Shown one piece after another: positions 54,265 through 63,179 of a stretch of DNA of 64,000 nucleotides (positions are counted from its first letter, which is position 1; each line of letters opens with the position of its first letter). The DNA lies in NCBI RefSeq assembly GCF_036492835.1, contig NZ_AP025314.1:4754010-4818009 (forward strand), read 5' to 3'. The notes under the pieces are model-generated. The model had not been told where the DNA came from and ran no database searches. It was given only the letters and a program-made list of their open reading frames with translations. A program made the translations under genes and the position numbers. Origin of the DNA: Fulvitalea axinellae. GTDB lineage: Bacteria > Bacteroidota > Bacteroidia > Cytophagales > Cyclobacteriaceae.

Positions 54265-55179
54265 TTAAACGTAAAGCCCTTCTACAGACCAATAACGCTC
54301 ACCAGTGTCATAGTTAAAGGTCAGAACCTTGGACCCGATAGGCATCTCGGGCAATTTCTTGGCTATAGCCGCCAACGAGGCTCCCGTGGAAATACCGGCG
54401 AGTATGCCTTCTTCCCTAGCCAGCTTACGGGTAAACTCGAAAGCTTGGGAAGGCTCTACGTTAATGGCCCCTCTGAGCAAATCAGTTTCAAGGATTTTCG
54501 GGATAAATCCCGCACCTATTCCCTGTATCGGGTGCGGACCTGGCGATCCTCCGCCAATAACCGGCGACCCCGCAGGCTCCACAGCGTATGACTTTAGCTT
54601 CGGATAACGCTCTTTCAGCGCTTTGGTAACGCCGGTTATGTGCCCGCCGGTACCCACGCCCGTAATCAAATAATCGAAGCCTTCCGGCATATCGGTGATG
54701 ATTTCCTTGGCCGTTCTTTCAAAATGAACCCGTGAATTGGCCTCGTTTTCAAACTGTTGGGGCATCCAAGCGTTTGTGGTTTCTTCCAACAGCTCGGCGG
54801 CCTTGGCTATCGCCCCGCCCATTCCCTTTTCTTTAGGGGTAAGAACCAGCTTGGCTCCGTAAGCGGCCAACAGCCTACGTCTTTCCAACGACATGGATTC
54901 CGGCATTACCAGCACAAGTTTGTAACCCTTGACAGCCGCCACTATGGCCAGCCCCACACCGGTATTGCCCGAAGTTGGCTCGATAATCACGCTGTCTCTA
55001 TGCAACAAGCCCTTTTCTTCGGCCTCTTCCACCATGGCCAAAGCGATACGGTCTTTGATACTGCCACCTGGATTTGCCCTTTCGAGTTTCATCCAAACTT
55101 CGATGTCTTTTCCAAAAAGTCGGTTTATGCGCACCAGCGGGGTGTGCCCGATGGTTTCTAGTACGTTGGAAGCTTTCAT
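54265..55179 (-). CDS. cysK: Cysteine synthase (O-acetylserine sulfhydrylase)
   Basis: PLP enzyme that makes cysteine from O-acetylserine and sulfide. It has 304 residues from the ATG at 55179 (MKASNVLETIGHTPLVRINRL), the canonical start; the frame is open to 55245 without family-like residues. The PLP lysine is K42 in NPGGSIKDR. The substrate loop PTSGNTGVGLAIV and the cofactor-phosphate loop GVGTGGHITGV are intact. CysK and CysM cannot be told apart with certainty. Confidence 0.94.
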   Translation of the reverse strand: MKASNVLETIGHTPLVRINRLFGKDIEVWMKLERANPGGSIKDRIALAMVEEAEEKGLLHRDSVIIEPTSGNTGVGLAIVAAVKGYKLVLVMPESMSLERRRLLAAYGAKLVLTPKEKGMGGAIAKAAELLEETTNAWMPQQFENEANSRVHFERTAKEIITDMPEGFDYLITGVGTGGHITGVTKALKERYPKLKSYAVEPAGSPVIGGGSPGPHPIQGIGAGFIPKILETDLLRGAINVEPSQAFEFTRKLAREEGILAGISTGASLAAIAKKLPEMPIGSKVLTFNYDTGERYWSVEGLYV

Positions 55180-55516
55180 AAGTCTTAGAACATTGGGTTG
55201 GAATCCTTTATACGGATAATGGCACACTGAGTTACAAAATATCAATAATTGTGTTTATTGAAAATATTATTGTCTCGAACAAAGTCAGTTTTTGATCAGT
55301 CAAAAATATCTAAACATACTGACAACACTGTTTCGTAGAAGTATATAAACAGAGGCAACACCCTTTGAAACCTCTAAAAAGCCATTTTGAAACGCAAAAA
55401 CCTATCCGATAACATATTATTATACTGTTTGTCAAGTTCTTGCGTTTGTTTGGTGTTCCGATTTGTATACATTTGCGATCTTTTGTCAAGAGAGTTTATA
55501 ATAAGAGAGATTCATT
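55180..55516. other. Divergent intergenic region between cysK and the YgjV-like gene
   Basis: No gene is seen in these 337 bases. They hold the promoter at 55445-55475. One box resembling the 51-kb and 57-kb clusters (AACATACTG) is present near 55312, too isolated to call. Confidence 0.45.
55445..55475 (+). promoter_or_regulatory. Candidate promoter of the YgjV-like gene
   Basis: TTTG (55445-55448), 19-base spacer, TACATTTG (55468-55475): both boxes match the Bacteroidota consensus. It gives a leader of about 35 bases. Confidence 0.6.
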
Positions 55517-55747
55517 ATGAATTATGTTGAAGTTGTTGGCTATATAGCCATGGTACTGCTTGCCGTGTCCTTTTTGTTCAAGGACATCAAGAAACTTAGG
55601 GTATTCAACACTGTCGGATGCCTTTCGTTTGTGGCCTACGGCCTGTTGTTGGGCGCTTATCCAATTGTCATTGTCAATGCGTTTATTGCGACAGTGAACG
55701 TCATTCAGCTTGCGCAGATGAGGAAAAGCGAAGCCGAAGTCTCGTAA
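55517..55747 (+). CDS. YgjV-like small inner-membrane protein
   Basis: 76-residue membrane protein with three short hydrophobic segments (EVVGYIAMVLLAVSFLF, FNTVGCLSFVAYGLLLG, YPIVIVNAFIATVNVIQL). The pattern, including the LLGAYPIVIVN turn, resembles the YgjV family of inner-membrane proteins, whose function is not established. It has a good promoter and a perfect terminator of its own, so it is a single-gene transcript. Confidence 0.75.
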   Translation: MNYVEVVGYIAMVLLAVSFLFKDIKKLRVFNTVGCLSFVAYGLLLGAYPIVIVNAFIATVNVIQLAQMRKSEAEVS

Positions 55748-55778
55748 TTTCAAGGTTTAAGAGAGGATTTCGATAAGG

Positions 55779-55808
55779 AAAGCCATCCGCATGCGGATGG
55801 CTTTTTTT
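55779..55808 (+). terminator. Terminator of the YgjV-like gene
   Basis: Perfect 22-base palindrome (AGCCATCCGC / GCGGATGGCT plus central AT, 55781-55802) followed by a T-run. Confidence 0.85.
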
Positions 55809-55929
55809 GTTTTTTAAGCTACCGGCTCCCTACAAATTAGGGGTACACGACCGTTTGGGGTACAGATTTTGGCAGTATACCAGTTGGTCCAGGGCACTTT
55901 TGCCCTTGCGGATCGGCGAAAGGCCCTGT

Positions 55930-57666
55930 ATGTTCTCAAACCGAACCCACCGACATACGTACCCATCAAGCAACGCCAACAAAGCGGGCAACGCCGGTGT
56001 GTCCAAGCTTCCCCCAGCGCAACTGTCGAAAGGCAGGATGAAACGGGAGGCGGCGCTGGACACAGGCGGTGGCGTGGCTGAGCCGGACGATATGTTTGAC
56101 AGTTCGGAAGATGTGGCCGACGAGCGTCTGGCGGAAGAATTCGAAGCTTTTTTCGGGCGGATGCAGGGCGGGTTGGACTTGGTGGAAAGCTCGCGCAAGC
56201 TCGAACCTCAGGAACATTCCCCTTTTTTGCGCCGAGGCCAGGCGCTGGATATAGTGTCCAGCGAGGCCGGCGATGACTCATTTACCCATATCGGAGAGCT
56301 GGAAAGCGAAGCCGACGCTCCTCCATTCACCCAAATTGACGTACTGGAAAGCGAAGAGGATGAGGATGAAGCCTACACAAACATTGATGATGTAGACCTT
56401 GACAAAGAGCTCAAGGAAATGATACACGGCTCGGACGAGCCGGTGCCTGGCCGGGTATTGGTCATCATCAAAAGGATCTTGGCCCGTAAGGCTGGATTTT
56501 CCGATGACTATACAGAAACGCCCATAAAGGTACAAAGGGAAATGGCCCGCGCCCTAAAGGACATGCTGACGGTAAAAGCCGAAAGCGGATGGGATTTTGA
56601 ACGGGTGTTGGATAAGTTCGAAGCTTTTATCGACGCAGTAGACACCACCGTCGGGCTGATAGACACCGTAAGCGGCTATGTAAGCGAACTGACAAAAGGC
56701 GACGTGTCGGCGAAAGCCGAGGCCGTATCCGAATATTGTGGCGCCATAAGCAGTGTGTTGGGCGTGATTTCCCCCATAATCGCCGTATTTAAGCAGGCCG
56801 CCAAAGTAAAATCCTGCTTCTCTGACGACGAGGAAGTCTTTACTACCGGCGACAAGGCAAGGGAAGTTATCACTCTTGGCCGTACCTTGGCCTCGGCCGG
56901 CAGAGCCATACTGGTAGCCACCAAGGATGTAATGGGACTGGTTACCAAGATACCGGGACCGCTAAAAAGCGCCGTTCCGGGCCTTTCCATAGTGATTGCC
57001 GCCATTGAAATAGCTTTGCGGAGCCTGGATTTGTGGCGGGATGTGCGCAACTACATGAGCATGGGCCGCTCCAAAGACAGGATGCGAAAATCACTTTCCG
57101 CCTCCGATTCCTTCGAAGGGTTGTTTACTGAAAAAGGGGCCACCAATACCGAAACCCTCCGACGTATGTCAACAGGCAGTAAATCCTCGTACACACTATC
57201 CAGTATGGCTCAGGAATACGAGCTGGTACGCGACCTGAAGAAGGTAAACCGCAAGCGAATTATCCGCGAATCTATGCGGATAGCCATAGCCGGCATGAAC
57301 CTTACGGCCGACGCGCTCAAGATAGCCGGCGTATCGGCGCAAGCCGGATTGGCGCTTAACATTTCAAGTTCGGTGTTGGGCACGGGTTCCACCGCATTCC
57401 GTAAAGTCAAACAGAAATGGCATGACAAGGGGTATGGCAACCAAGAGAAGACATCACGCGCAAAAGACAAGGCCAGAATACGCCAAGTGCGGGTAATTTT
57501 CAGAATGATCTCCAGCCTTGACTCAGAGGACACGGTGAAAGCCTCGGAAGTAGCCTCTTATATCCGCGCCTCGGGCTGTTCGGTGCAGAAGTTTGTCCGC
57601 CACAAAGACAAGACAAAGGGAAGGGTGAAGATGCTTTACGGCGCTTTGAAGAAGAGGGAAGGCTAA
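55930..57666 (+). CDS. Hypothetical protein C, acidic-repeat protein with helical core
   Basis: 578-residue protein, family not recognised. The ATG at 55930 (MFSNRTHRH) is chosen over the open frame from 55807, whose first codons overlap the preceding terminator. A basic low-complexity head, a short acidic part and three copies of an acidic repeat follow (FTHIGELESE, FTQIDVLESE, YTNIDDVD, residues 118-155). After that come long helices, two of them hydrophobic (ISSVLGVISPIIAVF, SAVPGLSIVIAAIEIAL), then a basic C-terminus. No signal peptide is seen. The N-terminal MF-basic pattern recalls proteins A and B, but no wider homology is evident. It is followed by the second AT-rich box cluster. Confidence 0.6.
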   Translation: MFSNRTHRHTYPSSNANKAGNAGVSKLPPAQLSKGRMKREAALDTGGGVAEPDDMFDSSEDVADERLAEEFEAFFGRMQGGLDLVESSRKLEPQEHSPFLRRGQALDIVSSEAGDDSFTHIGELESEADAPPFTQIDVLESEEDEDEAYTNIDDVDLDKELKEMIHGSDEPVPGRVLVIIKRILARKAGFSDDYTETPIKVQREMARALKDMLTVKAESGWDFERVLDKFEAFIDAVDTTVGLIDTVSGYVSELTKGDVSAKAEAVSEYCGAISSVLGVISPIIAVFKQAAKVKSCFSDDEEVFTTGDKAREVITLGRTLASAGRAILVATKDVMGLVTKIPGPLKSAVPGLSIVIAAIEIALRSLDLWRDVRNYMSMGRSKDRMRKSLSASDSFEGLFTEKGATNTETLRRMSTGSKSSYTLSSMAQEYELVRDLKKVNRKRIIRESMRIAIAGMNLTADALKIAGVSAQAGLALNISSSVLGTGSTAFRKVKQKWHDKGYGNQEKTSRAKDKARIRQVRVIFRMISSLDSEDTVKASEVASYIRASGCSVQKFVRHKDKTKGRVKMLYGALKKREG

Positions 57667-57691
57667 GCGTTTCCTGATAAAACTACCCGCA

Positions 57692-57721
57692 AAAGGGAAG
57701 GTCCGAAAGGGCTTTCCCTTT
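57692..57721 (+). terminator. Terminator of the protein C gene
   Basis: AAGGGAA / TTCCCTT stem followed by a T-run, 25 bases after the stop. Confidence 0.6.
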
Positions 57722-57792
57722 TTTCGTACTCGGTCACTAGCGCCAACACAGCGTGTTAGGTTTTCCTACAAAGTACATCACACCCACTATTT

Positions 57793-57953
57793 CAGTATGT
57801 TTGATTTTCTTATTTAGGGAAATAAAACAGTTATATACTGACTCTCTATTGGTTACATACTGGATAAAAGATACAAACATAGTATGTAACCAGTAGATAC
57901 ATACTGGGTTTTATGCTATTACATACTATATTTTGAATAGAGATATACTGGAT
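57793..57953. repeat. AT-rich box cluster with GTTACATACT-N19-AGTATGTAAC, copy 2
   Basis: Cluster of CAGTATGT/ACATACTG-type boxes. The perfect inverted repeat has arms GTTACATACT (57852-57861) and AGTATGTAAC (57881-57890) with a 19-base spacer, identical in arms and spacer length to 51128-51166. GATATACTG occurs at 57942, as it does after copy 1. Confidence 0.7.
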
Positions 57954-58328
57954 TTTGGAGGCGAAAAAGCGTAAAAAAATCCGAAAACGGGGGTTTTCGG
58001 ATTCCAACAGGGTTTGAATAATCCCCCAATACAGGCAAACAAGAGGGATTTCGTTTAAACTTTGGGTATTTTCTCAATATGGGAGGCGACACTTTCCAGC
58101 CTTTTTGATGTCGGCAAGTTAACCAGAAAAGACCGTTCAAAGTACAGCCCAGCGTAATCGGGTAAGTGTCAGGGAGATTTCACCTTGGCTTAGGGGTGAC
58201 ATTTTATCAGGATTTAAAGGCTTTCTCCAGATATCGAATTGCATTTTTCACTAATGATAATTGTTTTTTATGAAGCCTAATATGTACCTTAATCCTGATT
58301 TTTACTTTTTAACTTTAAAGATAAGCTT

Positions 58329-58784
58329 ATGAACGACACCGAATTTGAGACAAAAGAAGAGTCGGTAAGAACGCAAGCGACCGTAAACAAAGGCCAAATA
58401 GGTAAGCCTTCGCCCGCATTTGTGGCGGCCTCATGGGCTGCTTTGTTTATCGGAATTGTAGCCTATAATATAGGATTGTTGAACGCAGTAATGGAGTTGA
58501 ACGAGAAAGGGTACTACTTCGCCATACTGTTGTTTGGGCTTTTTTCGGCGGTTTCGGTACAAAAAAGTGTCCGTGACAGGCTTGAGGGCGTGCCCGTATC
58601 AAATATATATTACGGTATCAGCTGGGTTTCGATGGTGATATCGGTACTGCTGTTAGTGGCTGGCCTGTGGAACGCCACGCTAGAGCTTAGCGAAAAGGGC
58701 TTCTACGGTATGTCTTATACGCTTTCCCTCTTCGCCGCCATATCCGTACAAAAGAACGTTCGGGACTTACAGGCCTTTGAGTAG
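58329..58784 (+). CDS. YiaA/YiaB-type inner-membrane protein (two YiaAB domains)
   Basis: 151-residue membrane protein made of two YiaAB two-helix units. Each ends in a conserved VQK-x-VRD motif (SAVSVQKSVRDR and AAISVQKNVRDL) and each has N-A-x-(L/M)-E-L-x-EKG after the first helix. Family function is unknown; E. coli relatives are inner-membrane proteins. It stands alone with a very strong terminator shared with the convergent cysteine desulfurase gene. Confidence 0.88.
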   Translation: MNDTEFETKEESVRTQATVNKGQIGKPSPAFVAASWAALFIGIVAYNIGLLNAVMELNEKGYYFAILLFGLFSAVSVQKSVRDRLEGVPVSNIYYGISWVSMVISVLLLVAGLWNATLELSEKGFYGMSYTLSLFAAISVQKNVRDLQAFE

Positions 58785-58817
58785 GCGCCTCCCGGCTTGG
58801 GCTTCGGCCTAAAACTA

Positions 58818-58855
58818 CGGAACCTTCCCCCGTTATCGCTTGGGGGAAGGTTCCG
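58818..58855. terminator. Bidirectional terminator between the YiaAB and cysteine desulfurase genes
   Basis: Perfect 14-bp stem CGGAACCTTCCCCC / GGGGGAAGGTTCCG, 10-base loop, then a T-run. Confidence 0.9.
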
Positions 58856-58861
58856 TTTTTT

Positions 58862-59995
58862 TTAAGGAAAAAGGACTTTTTTCAAGATATCGCAAGCCGT
58901 TTCGATTTCCTCAATAGTGTTGTATCTACTGAAAGAGAAACGGATAGATACCCGATCCTTACGCTCACCAAGGGCCATCAAGACATGCGATCCCTTTTGG
59001 GCGCCACTGCTACAGGCGCTTCCACCCGTCGCTGACACTCCCTGAAGGTCAAGGCTAAAGAGCAAAGTGGCGGTATCCATACTGGTGGGGATGCTCACAC
59101 TCAGTATCTTGCACAGGCTATGGTCCGAATCGGCCGAAGCTCCGTTGAAGAGAACGCCGGGGATATCCGCCTTGAGTCTTTCGATCATGCGGTTCTTTAG
59201 GCCCAGGATATGCTCCCTGTCCCTTTCCAAGTTGGCATACGCCAATGTCAATGCCGAGGCCAAACCTACGATGGCATACACGTTCTCGGTACCCGAACGG
59301 AGACCTTTTTCCTGTCCTCCCCCTTGCATGTGCGCGCTAATCTTATGGCCTTTGCCCAAATAAAGAAAGCCGATACCCTTAGGACCATGGAACTTATGCC
59401 CCGTTCCGGAAAGCGCGTCGATATGCATCTCCTTAGGATCGATACGCTCAAAACCTAACGACTGCACCGCATCGGTGTGGAAGAAGGCACCGTACTCATG
59501 GCAAAGATCGCCCACACGCTTAAGGTCGGTGAGGTTTCCTATCTCGTTATTGCCATGCATCAACGACACCAACGCCTTTGGCGACTTCTTAAGAAGCGCT
59601 TCCAAGTCTTGCATATCGACCAATCCGCTGGCATCAAGCTTTACTTTATATACCGGAATACCCGCTTGGGCGCCTATATATTCGGCGGTTTTGAGCGTAG
59701 CGCTGTGTTCCAAAGGCGAAGTGATGATAGCTTCGCAACCGAGATCACGCACGGCTCCATGTAATATGATGTTTGTGGATTCGGTACCACCTGCGGTGAA
59801 ATATACCTCGGCGCTGGTTACGTTCAGCTCCTTGGCTACAGCTTTTCGGGCGCTTTCCACCGCGGCGCGGGCTTGCCGGCCGTGGGTATGTGGCGTAGAA
59901 GGGTTGCCGTGGTGCTGTATAAGGTATGGCTTCATGGCCTCAAAGGCCTCCGGCGCCAAGGGCGTAGTGGCGGCGTTGTCAAGATAAATGCTCAT
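58862..59995 (-). CDS. Cysteine desulfurase (NifS/IscS type)
   Basis: PLP enzyme of 377 residues that takes sulfur from cysteine for iron-sulfur clusters or other thio-cofactors. It has YLDNAATTP at the start, the PLP lysine K201 in SGTGHKFHGPKG, and the catalytic Cys C328 in GGSACSSG, which places it in the IscS/NifS group rather than SufS. No iscU or sufBCD lies beside it. Its partner and gene name are therefore left open. glmM precedes it on the same strand, behind a terminator. Confidence 0.92.
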   Translation of the reverse strand: MSIYLDNAATTPLAPEAFEAMKPYLIQHHGNPSTPHTHGRQARAAVESARKAVAKELNVTSAEVYFTAGGTESTNIILHGAVRDLGCEAIITSPLEHSATLKTAEYIGAQAGIPVYKVKLDASGLVDMQDLEALLKKSPKALVSLMHGNNEIGNLTDLKRVGDLCHEYGAFFHTDAVQSLGFERIDPKEMHIDALSGTGHKFHGPKGIGFLYLGKGHKISAHMQGGGQEKGLRSGTENVYAIVGLASALTLAYANLERDREHILGLKNRMIERLKADIPGVLFNGASADSDHSLCKILSVSIPTSMDTATLLFSLDLQGVSATGGSACSSGAQKGSHVLMALGERKDRVSIRFSFSRYNTIEEIETACDILKKVLFP

Positions 59996-60012
59996 GGCTA
60001 TGGCTTCTAAAC

Positions 60013-60039
60013 AAAAAAGGGAAGCCGTTCGGGCCTCCC
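60013..60039 (-). terminator. Terminator of glmM
   Basis: Minus-strand stem GGGAGGC / GCTTCCC (one G-U pair) followed by TTTTTT, just past the glmM stop, so glmM and the desulfurase gene are probably separate units. Confidence 0.65.
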
Positions 60040-60063
60040 TATATATCCTTAAACGGTGTTTTC

Positions 60064-61461
60064 TCAGTCGTTAACCGACTCGGAAATCACTTCCTTAATG
60101 TCAGTGATAATCTTGTTTGCCAAGTGGTTGGCGGTAGATTCCGAAGACGATTCGGCGTAAATACGGATGATAGGCTCGGTGTTCGACTTACGCAAGTGTA
60201 CCCACTCCTTATCAAACTCAATCTTAACTCCGTCGATATCCGTAACGGGATTCTTAGAGTATTTGCCTTTGATCTTATCCATGATTTGGTCAATATCCAA
60301 ATCAGGAGTAAGCTCAATCTTGTTTTTAGAAATGAAGTAATTAGGGTAAGTGCTACGCAACATTGACACTGATTTGCCGAATTTGGCCAAATGTGTCAGG
60401 AATAATGCGATGCCCACCAAAGCGTCACGGCCAGCGTGCAGTGTAGGGTAAATAATTCCCCCGTTTCCTTCACCACCGATAATGGCGTCGGTCTCACGCA
60501 TTTTGTGCACCACATTAACCTCACCTACGGCTGCGGCGTTGTATTCCACACCGTGTTTCTCGGCTACATCCCGCAAGGCTCTCGACGAAGAGAGGTTCGA
60601 GCAAGTGTTGCCTGGTGTTTGTGAGATAACGTAGTCGCCTACGGCTACAAGCGTATATTCCTCACCAAAAGGAGTTCCATCTTCGCAAATCAGCGCCAAG
60701 CGGTCCACGTCAGGGTCAACTACAACACCGAGGTCATAGTTTCCGCTGGCCACTTCGCTAGAAAACTGAACGAGGTTTTCGGGAAGAGGTTCCGGATTGT
60801 GAGGGAAATGCCCGGTAGGTTCGCAGTAGAAACGTCCGATTTCGCTTACGCCCAGAGCTTCGAGAAGCTTAGGTACGGCGATTCCTCCCGAAGAGTTTAC
60901 GGCGTCTACGGCCACTTTGAAGTTACTCTCCTTAATAGCCTCAACATCCACTAACGGAAGTTCGAGGATTTGACGGATATGCTCGTCGATGTAAGTATCG
61001 TTGAGCGAGTATTTGCCCAGTTCTTTTACCGGAGCAAAATCGAACTCTTCTGCCTCTGCCAGACGCAAAACCTCGGCGCCATCAGCACCTGAGATGAATT
61101 CGCCTTTTTCGTTGAGGAGCTTCAGTGCGTTCCACTGAATCGGGTTATGGCTAGCGGTGAGGATGATTCCGCCTCCCGCCTGTTCGGCCGGTACGGCTAT
61201 TTCCACCGTAGGAGTGGTGGACAGCCCAAGATCGACCACGTCAATGCCCAATCCCACTAGGGTAGAGGAGACGAGCTGGGAAATCATTTCGCCGGAAAGG
61301 CGCGCGTCCCTGCCGATAACAATTTTCTTGTTTCCCGTTGTCTTTTTGACCCATGTTCCGAAAGCCGCCGCAAACTTTACGGCGTCGACAGGCGTCAGCG
61401 CTTCGCCGACTTCACCACCTATGGTGCCTCGAATGCCGGAAATCGATTTAATTAGCGTCAT
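60064..61461 (-). CDS. glmM: Phosphoglucosamine mutase
   Basis: Alpha-D-phosphohexomutase of 465 residues that makes glucosamine-1-phosphate for peptidoglycan and LPS precursors. It starts MTLIKSISGIRGT; the phosphoserine is S104 in TASHNPIQWNALK. The metal loop is DPDVDRLALI and the sugar loop GGEGNGGIIYP. The C-terminal phosphate-binding domain ends with RKSNTEPIIRIYAES. The SGIRGT start and GEGNGG loop favour GlmM, but a phosphomannomutase/phosphoglucomutase role is not excluded by reading. Confidence 0.9.
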   Translation of the reverse strand: MTLIKSISGIRGTIGGEVGEALTPVDAVKFAAAFGTWVKKTTGNKKIVIGRDARLSGEMISQLVSSTLVGLGIDVVDLGLSTTPTVEIAVPAEQAGGGIILTASHNPIQWNALKLLNEKGEFISGADGAEVLRLAEAEEFDFAPVKELGKYSLNDTYIDEHIRQILELPLVDVEAIKESNFKVAVDAVNSSGGIAVPKLLEALGVSEIGRFYCEPTGHFPHNPEPLPENLVQFSSEVASGNYDLGVVVDPDVDRLALICEDGTPFGEEYTLVAVGDYVISQTPGNTCSNLSSSRALRDVAEKHGVEYNAAAVGEVNVVHKMRETDAIIGGEGNGGIIYPTLHAGRDALVGIALFLTHLAKFGKSVSMLRSTYPNYFISKNKIELTPDLDIDQIMDKIKGKYSKNPVTDIDGVKIEFDKEWVHLRKSNTEPIIRIYAESSSESTANHLANKIITDIKEVISESVND

Positions 61462-61535
61462 TGACTGTGTATGGAATGTTAATGCCCAAATTTAACCAAA
61501 AAAAAATATATAAAATCAAAAATGCCAGATTGCTA

Positions 61536-61769
61536 CTAGCTGAATTTCGACAGTACCTTATCCACTTCGTTGTCAGGTTCTTGGTTTTTGCATTGCTCTC
61601 CGGGCTCTTTGCCACAGAAACTGCATTTTTCACCCTCCTTGTTTAGGAAAGGGCTTTGGGAAGCGCAAGTACCTTTGAACTGTCCGTTTTTGACGAAGAT
61701 CAGCCTCACGGACATCAGGGCGAAAAACAGCCCTATCATCACGATTCCCAATATTATTGTCGTAGTCAT
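61536..61769 (-). CDS. Small Cys-rich membrane protein
   Basis: 77-residue protein read from the ATG at 61769 (MTTTIILGIVMIGLFFALMSV). It has one N-terminal helix, a short basic linker (RLIFVKNGQFKGT) and four Cys in the pattern C-x13-C-x2-C-x6-C, which could bind zinc or an iron-sulfur cluster. This kind of protein is familiar in Bacteroidota but has no known role. It lies divergent from an EEP hydrolase and about 2 kb from a CcoI-type ATPase gene, so a link with cytochrome oxidase assembly is possible but unproven. Confidence 0.65.
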   Translation of the reverse strand: MTTTIILGIVMIGLFFALMSVRLIFVKNGQFKGTCASQSPFLNKEGEKCSFCGKEPGEQCKNQEPDNEVDKVLSKFS

Positions 61770-61950
61770 AGCAAACGGATTGATTAGTTGCGCAAATCTA
61801 CATAAATAAGGTTTTAAACCCCCTAACATTTGTCAAAGTTTAACCTCTTTTATATCTATAAGGACAACGCTTTCAGGCTAATGTCGTATTTTGCGTGGGC
61901 TTTTGGGCTCGTAAAGGCTACGGGCTTCTGTTTTATTTTCTCATTTTGCC

Positions 61951-62991
61951 GTGTCTCGATTAGGGAAATATACTGTTGCGGTTTCCATATTATGTTACCT
62001 TGGAGTGCTTGTTCACCCAAGTACTTTTTGGCCAGTGTCTTTCCTGACCTTGCTGATTCCCGTACTATTATTAGTTAATTTGATATTGCTGATATTGAGC
62101 CTGAAGAAACCGAAAGGTATTTTGTGGCCATTGACAGGATTACTGGCCGGAATATTCTTCATCTTTTCAACCGTATCTATCTCTCCTTTAGCAGATCCCA
62201 AAGAGGCCGACTTCAGCGTACTTACCTACAATGTCCGCAACTTTTCGGAAGAATCGCCAAAACGGAAGGACCTGTACGTAGCTTCTGAAGGCATGGTCAA
62301 CTGGGTAACCTCCGTTAACGCCGACGTGAAATGTTTTCAGGAATACACTCCTGCCAGGCTCAAGGTTGACAAAAAACTGAAAGCAGACGGCTATTCGCTC
62401 ACCCCTTGGAAATACCCGGGAGACCGCTATGCCGGATCACTCGTAATCGCCAGCCGGTTTCCCATACTTAAATCGGGAAAGGTCACTTTGTACAAGAAAA
62501 AACCGATAAGCCGGATAAACGGAGCCGTATTCGCCGATTTGAAAGTAGCGAACGATACGATAAGGGTATACAACGCCCACCTCCACTCGATGGGAATTAA
62601 CCAAAATGACGTTACGGACAAAGACCGCCTCATCAACACATATAAGCGTACCGGCAATAAGCTAAAGTACGGCATGGCCAAACGCGCCGAACAAGTCAAT
62701 ATACTTTTGGAACATATTGAAGCCAGTCCTTACCCGGTAGTCCTTTGCGGAGATTTTAACGATCCGCCCTACACATACAGCTATTTCAAACTTAAGCAGA
62801 AGCTAGGCAACGCTTTCGAACGGGCGGGCAACGGTTTTGGATTTACATTTAACGGAAAGCTTTTCTTTTTGAGAATAGACCAGCAGTTTTTTGGGAAGGG
62901 TATTGACGCCGTGGCCTACAAAACGATGGACAAGATCGCTTACTCTGACCATTTTCCCGTAATGTCGTGGTACAAATTGTCCAACGACTGA
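61951..62991 (+). CDS. Membrane-anchored endonuclease/exonuclease/phosphatase-family protein
   Basis: 346-residue protein with two or three N-terminal transmembrane helices (YTVAVSILCYLGVLV, FLTLLIPVLLLVNLILLILSL, WPLTGLLAGIFFIFS) and an outside or periplasmic EEP hydrolase domain. The domain has LTYNVRNF, FQEYTP (metal Glu), VYNAHLHSMG, LCGDFNDPP and YSDHFPVMSWY, i.e. the full metal and catalytic set. Substrates in this superfamily range from nucleic acids to phospholipids. The frame begins with GTG at 61951, and no ATG precedes the first helix, so GTG is likely. Confidence 0.85.
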   Translation: MSRLGKYTVAVSILCYLGVLVHPSTFWPVSFLTLLIPVLLLVNLILLILSLKKPKGILWPLTGLLAGIFFIFSTVSISPLADPKEADFSVLTYNVRNFSEESPKRKDLYVASEGMVNWVTSVNADVKCFQEYTPARLKVDKKLKADGYSLTPWKYPGDRYAGSLVIASRFPILKSGKVTLYKKKPISRINGAVFADLKVANDTIRVYNAHLHSMGINQNDVTDKDRLINTYKRTGNKLKYGMAKRAEQVNILLEHIEASPYPVVLCGDFNDPPYTYSYFKLKQKLGNAFERAGNGFGFTFNGKLFFLRIDQQFFGKGIDAVAYKTMDKIAYSDHFPVMSWYKLSND

Positions 62992-63179
62992 TTTTTTTGG
63001 AAAATGCCTTGAAAAATCACGTCATGAGACATGTGGCAATTATAATAATCATTTTTTTATTCGTCTTAGAATGATTTTTTTTCGTTAAAAAGAACAATGT
63101 GCGTTTCTCCGTGCCCGTTCAGTCGGGAGTCCAATCTTATCCTCTCAGAATTTCTCTATCCGAAACCGTCTAATTAGTT

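Larger units (their letters stand above)
57667..58328. other. 660-base intergenic region after protein C
   Basis: No gene is supported. It holds a terminator at 57692-57721, the box cluster at 57793-57953, and then about 370 bases in which I see nothing clear before the YiaAB gene. Confidence 0.5.
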
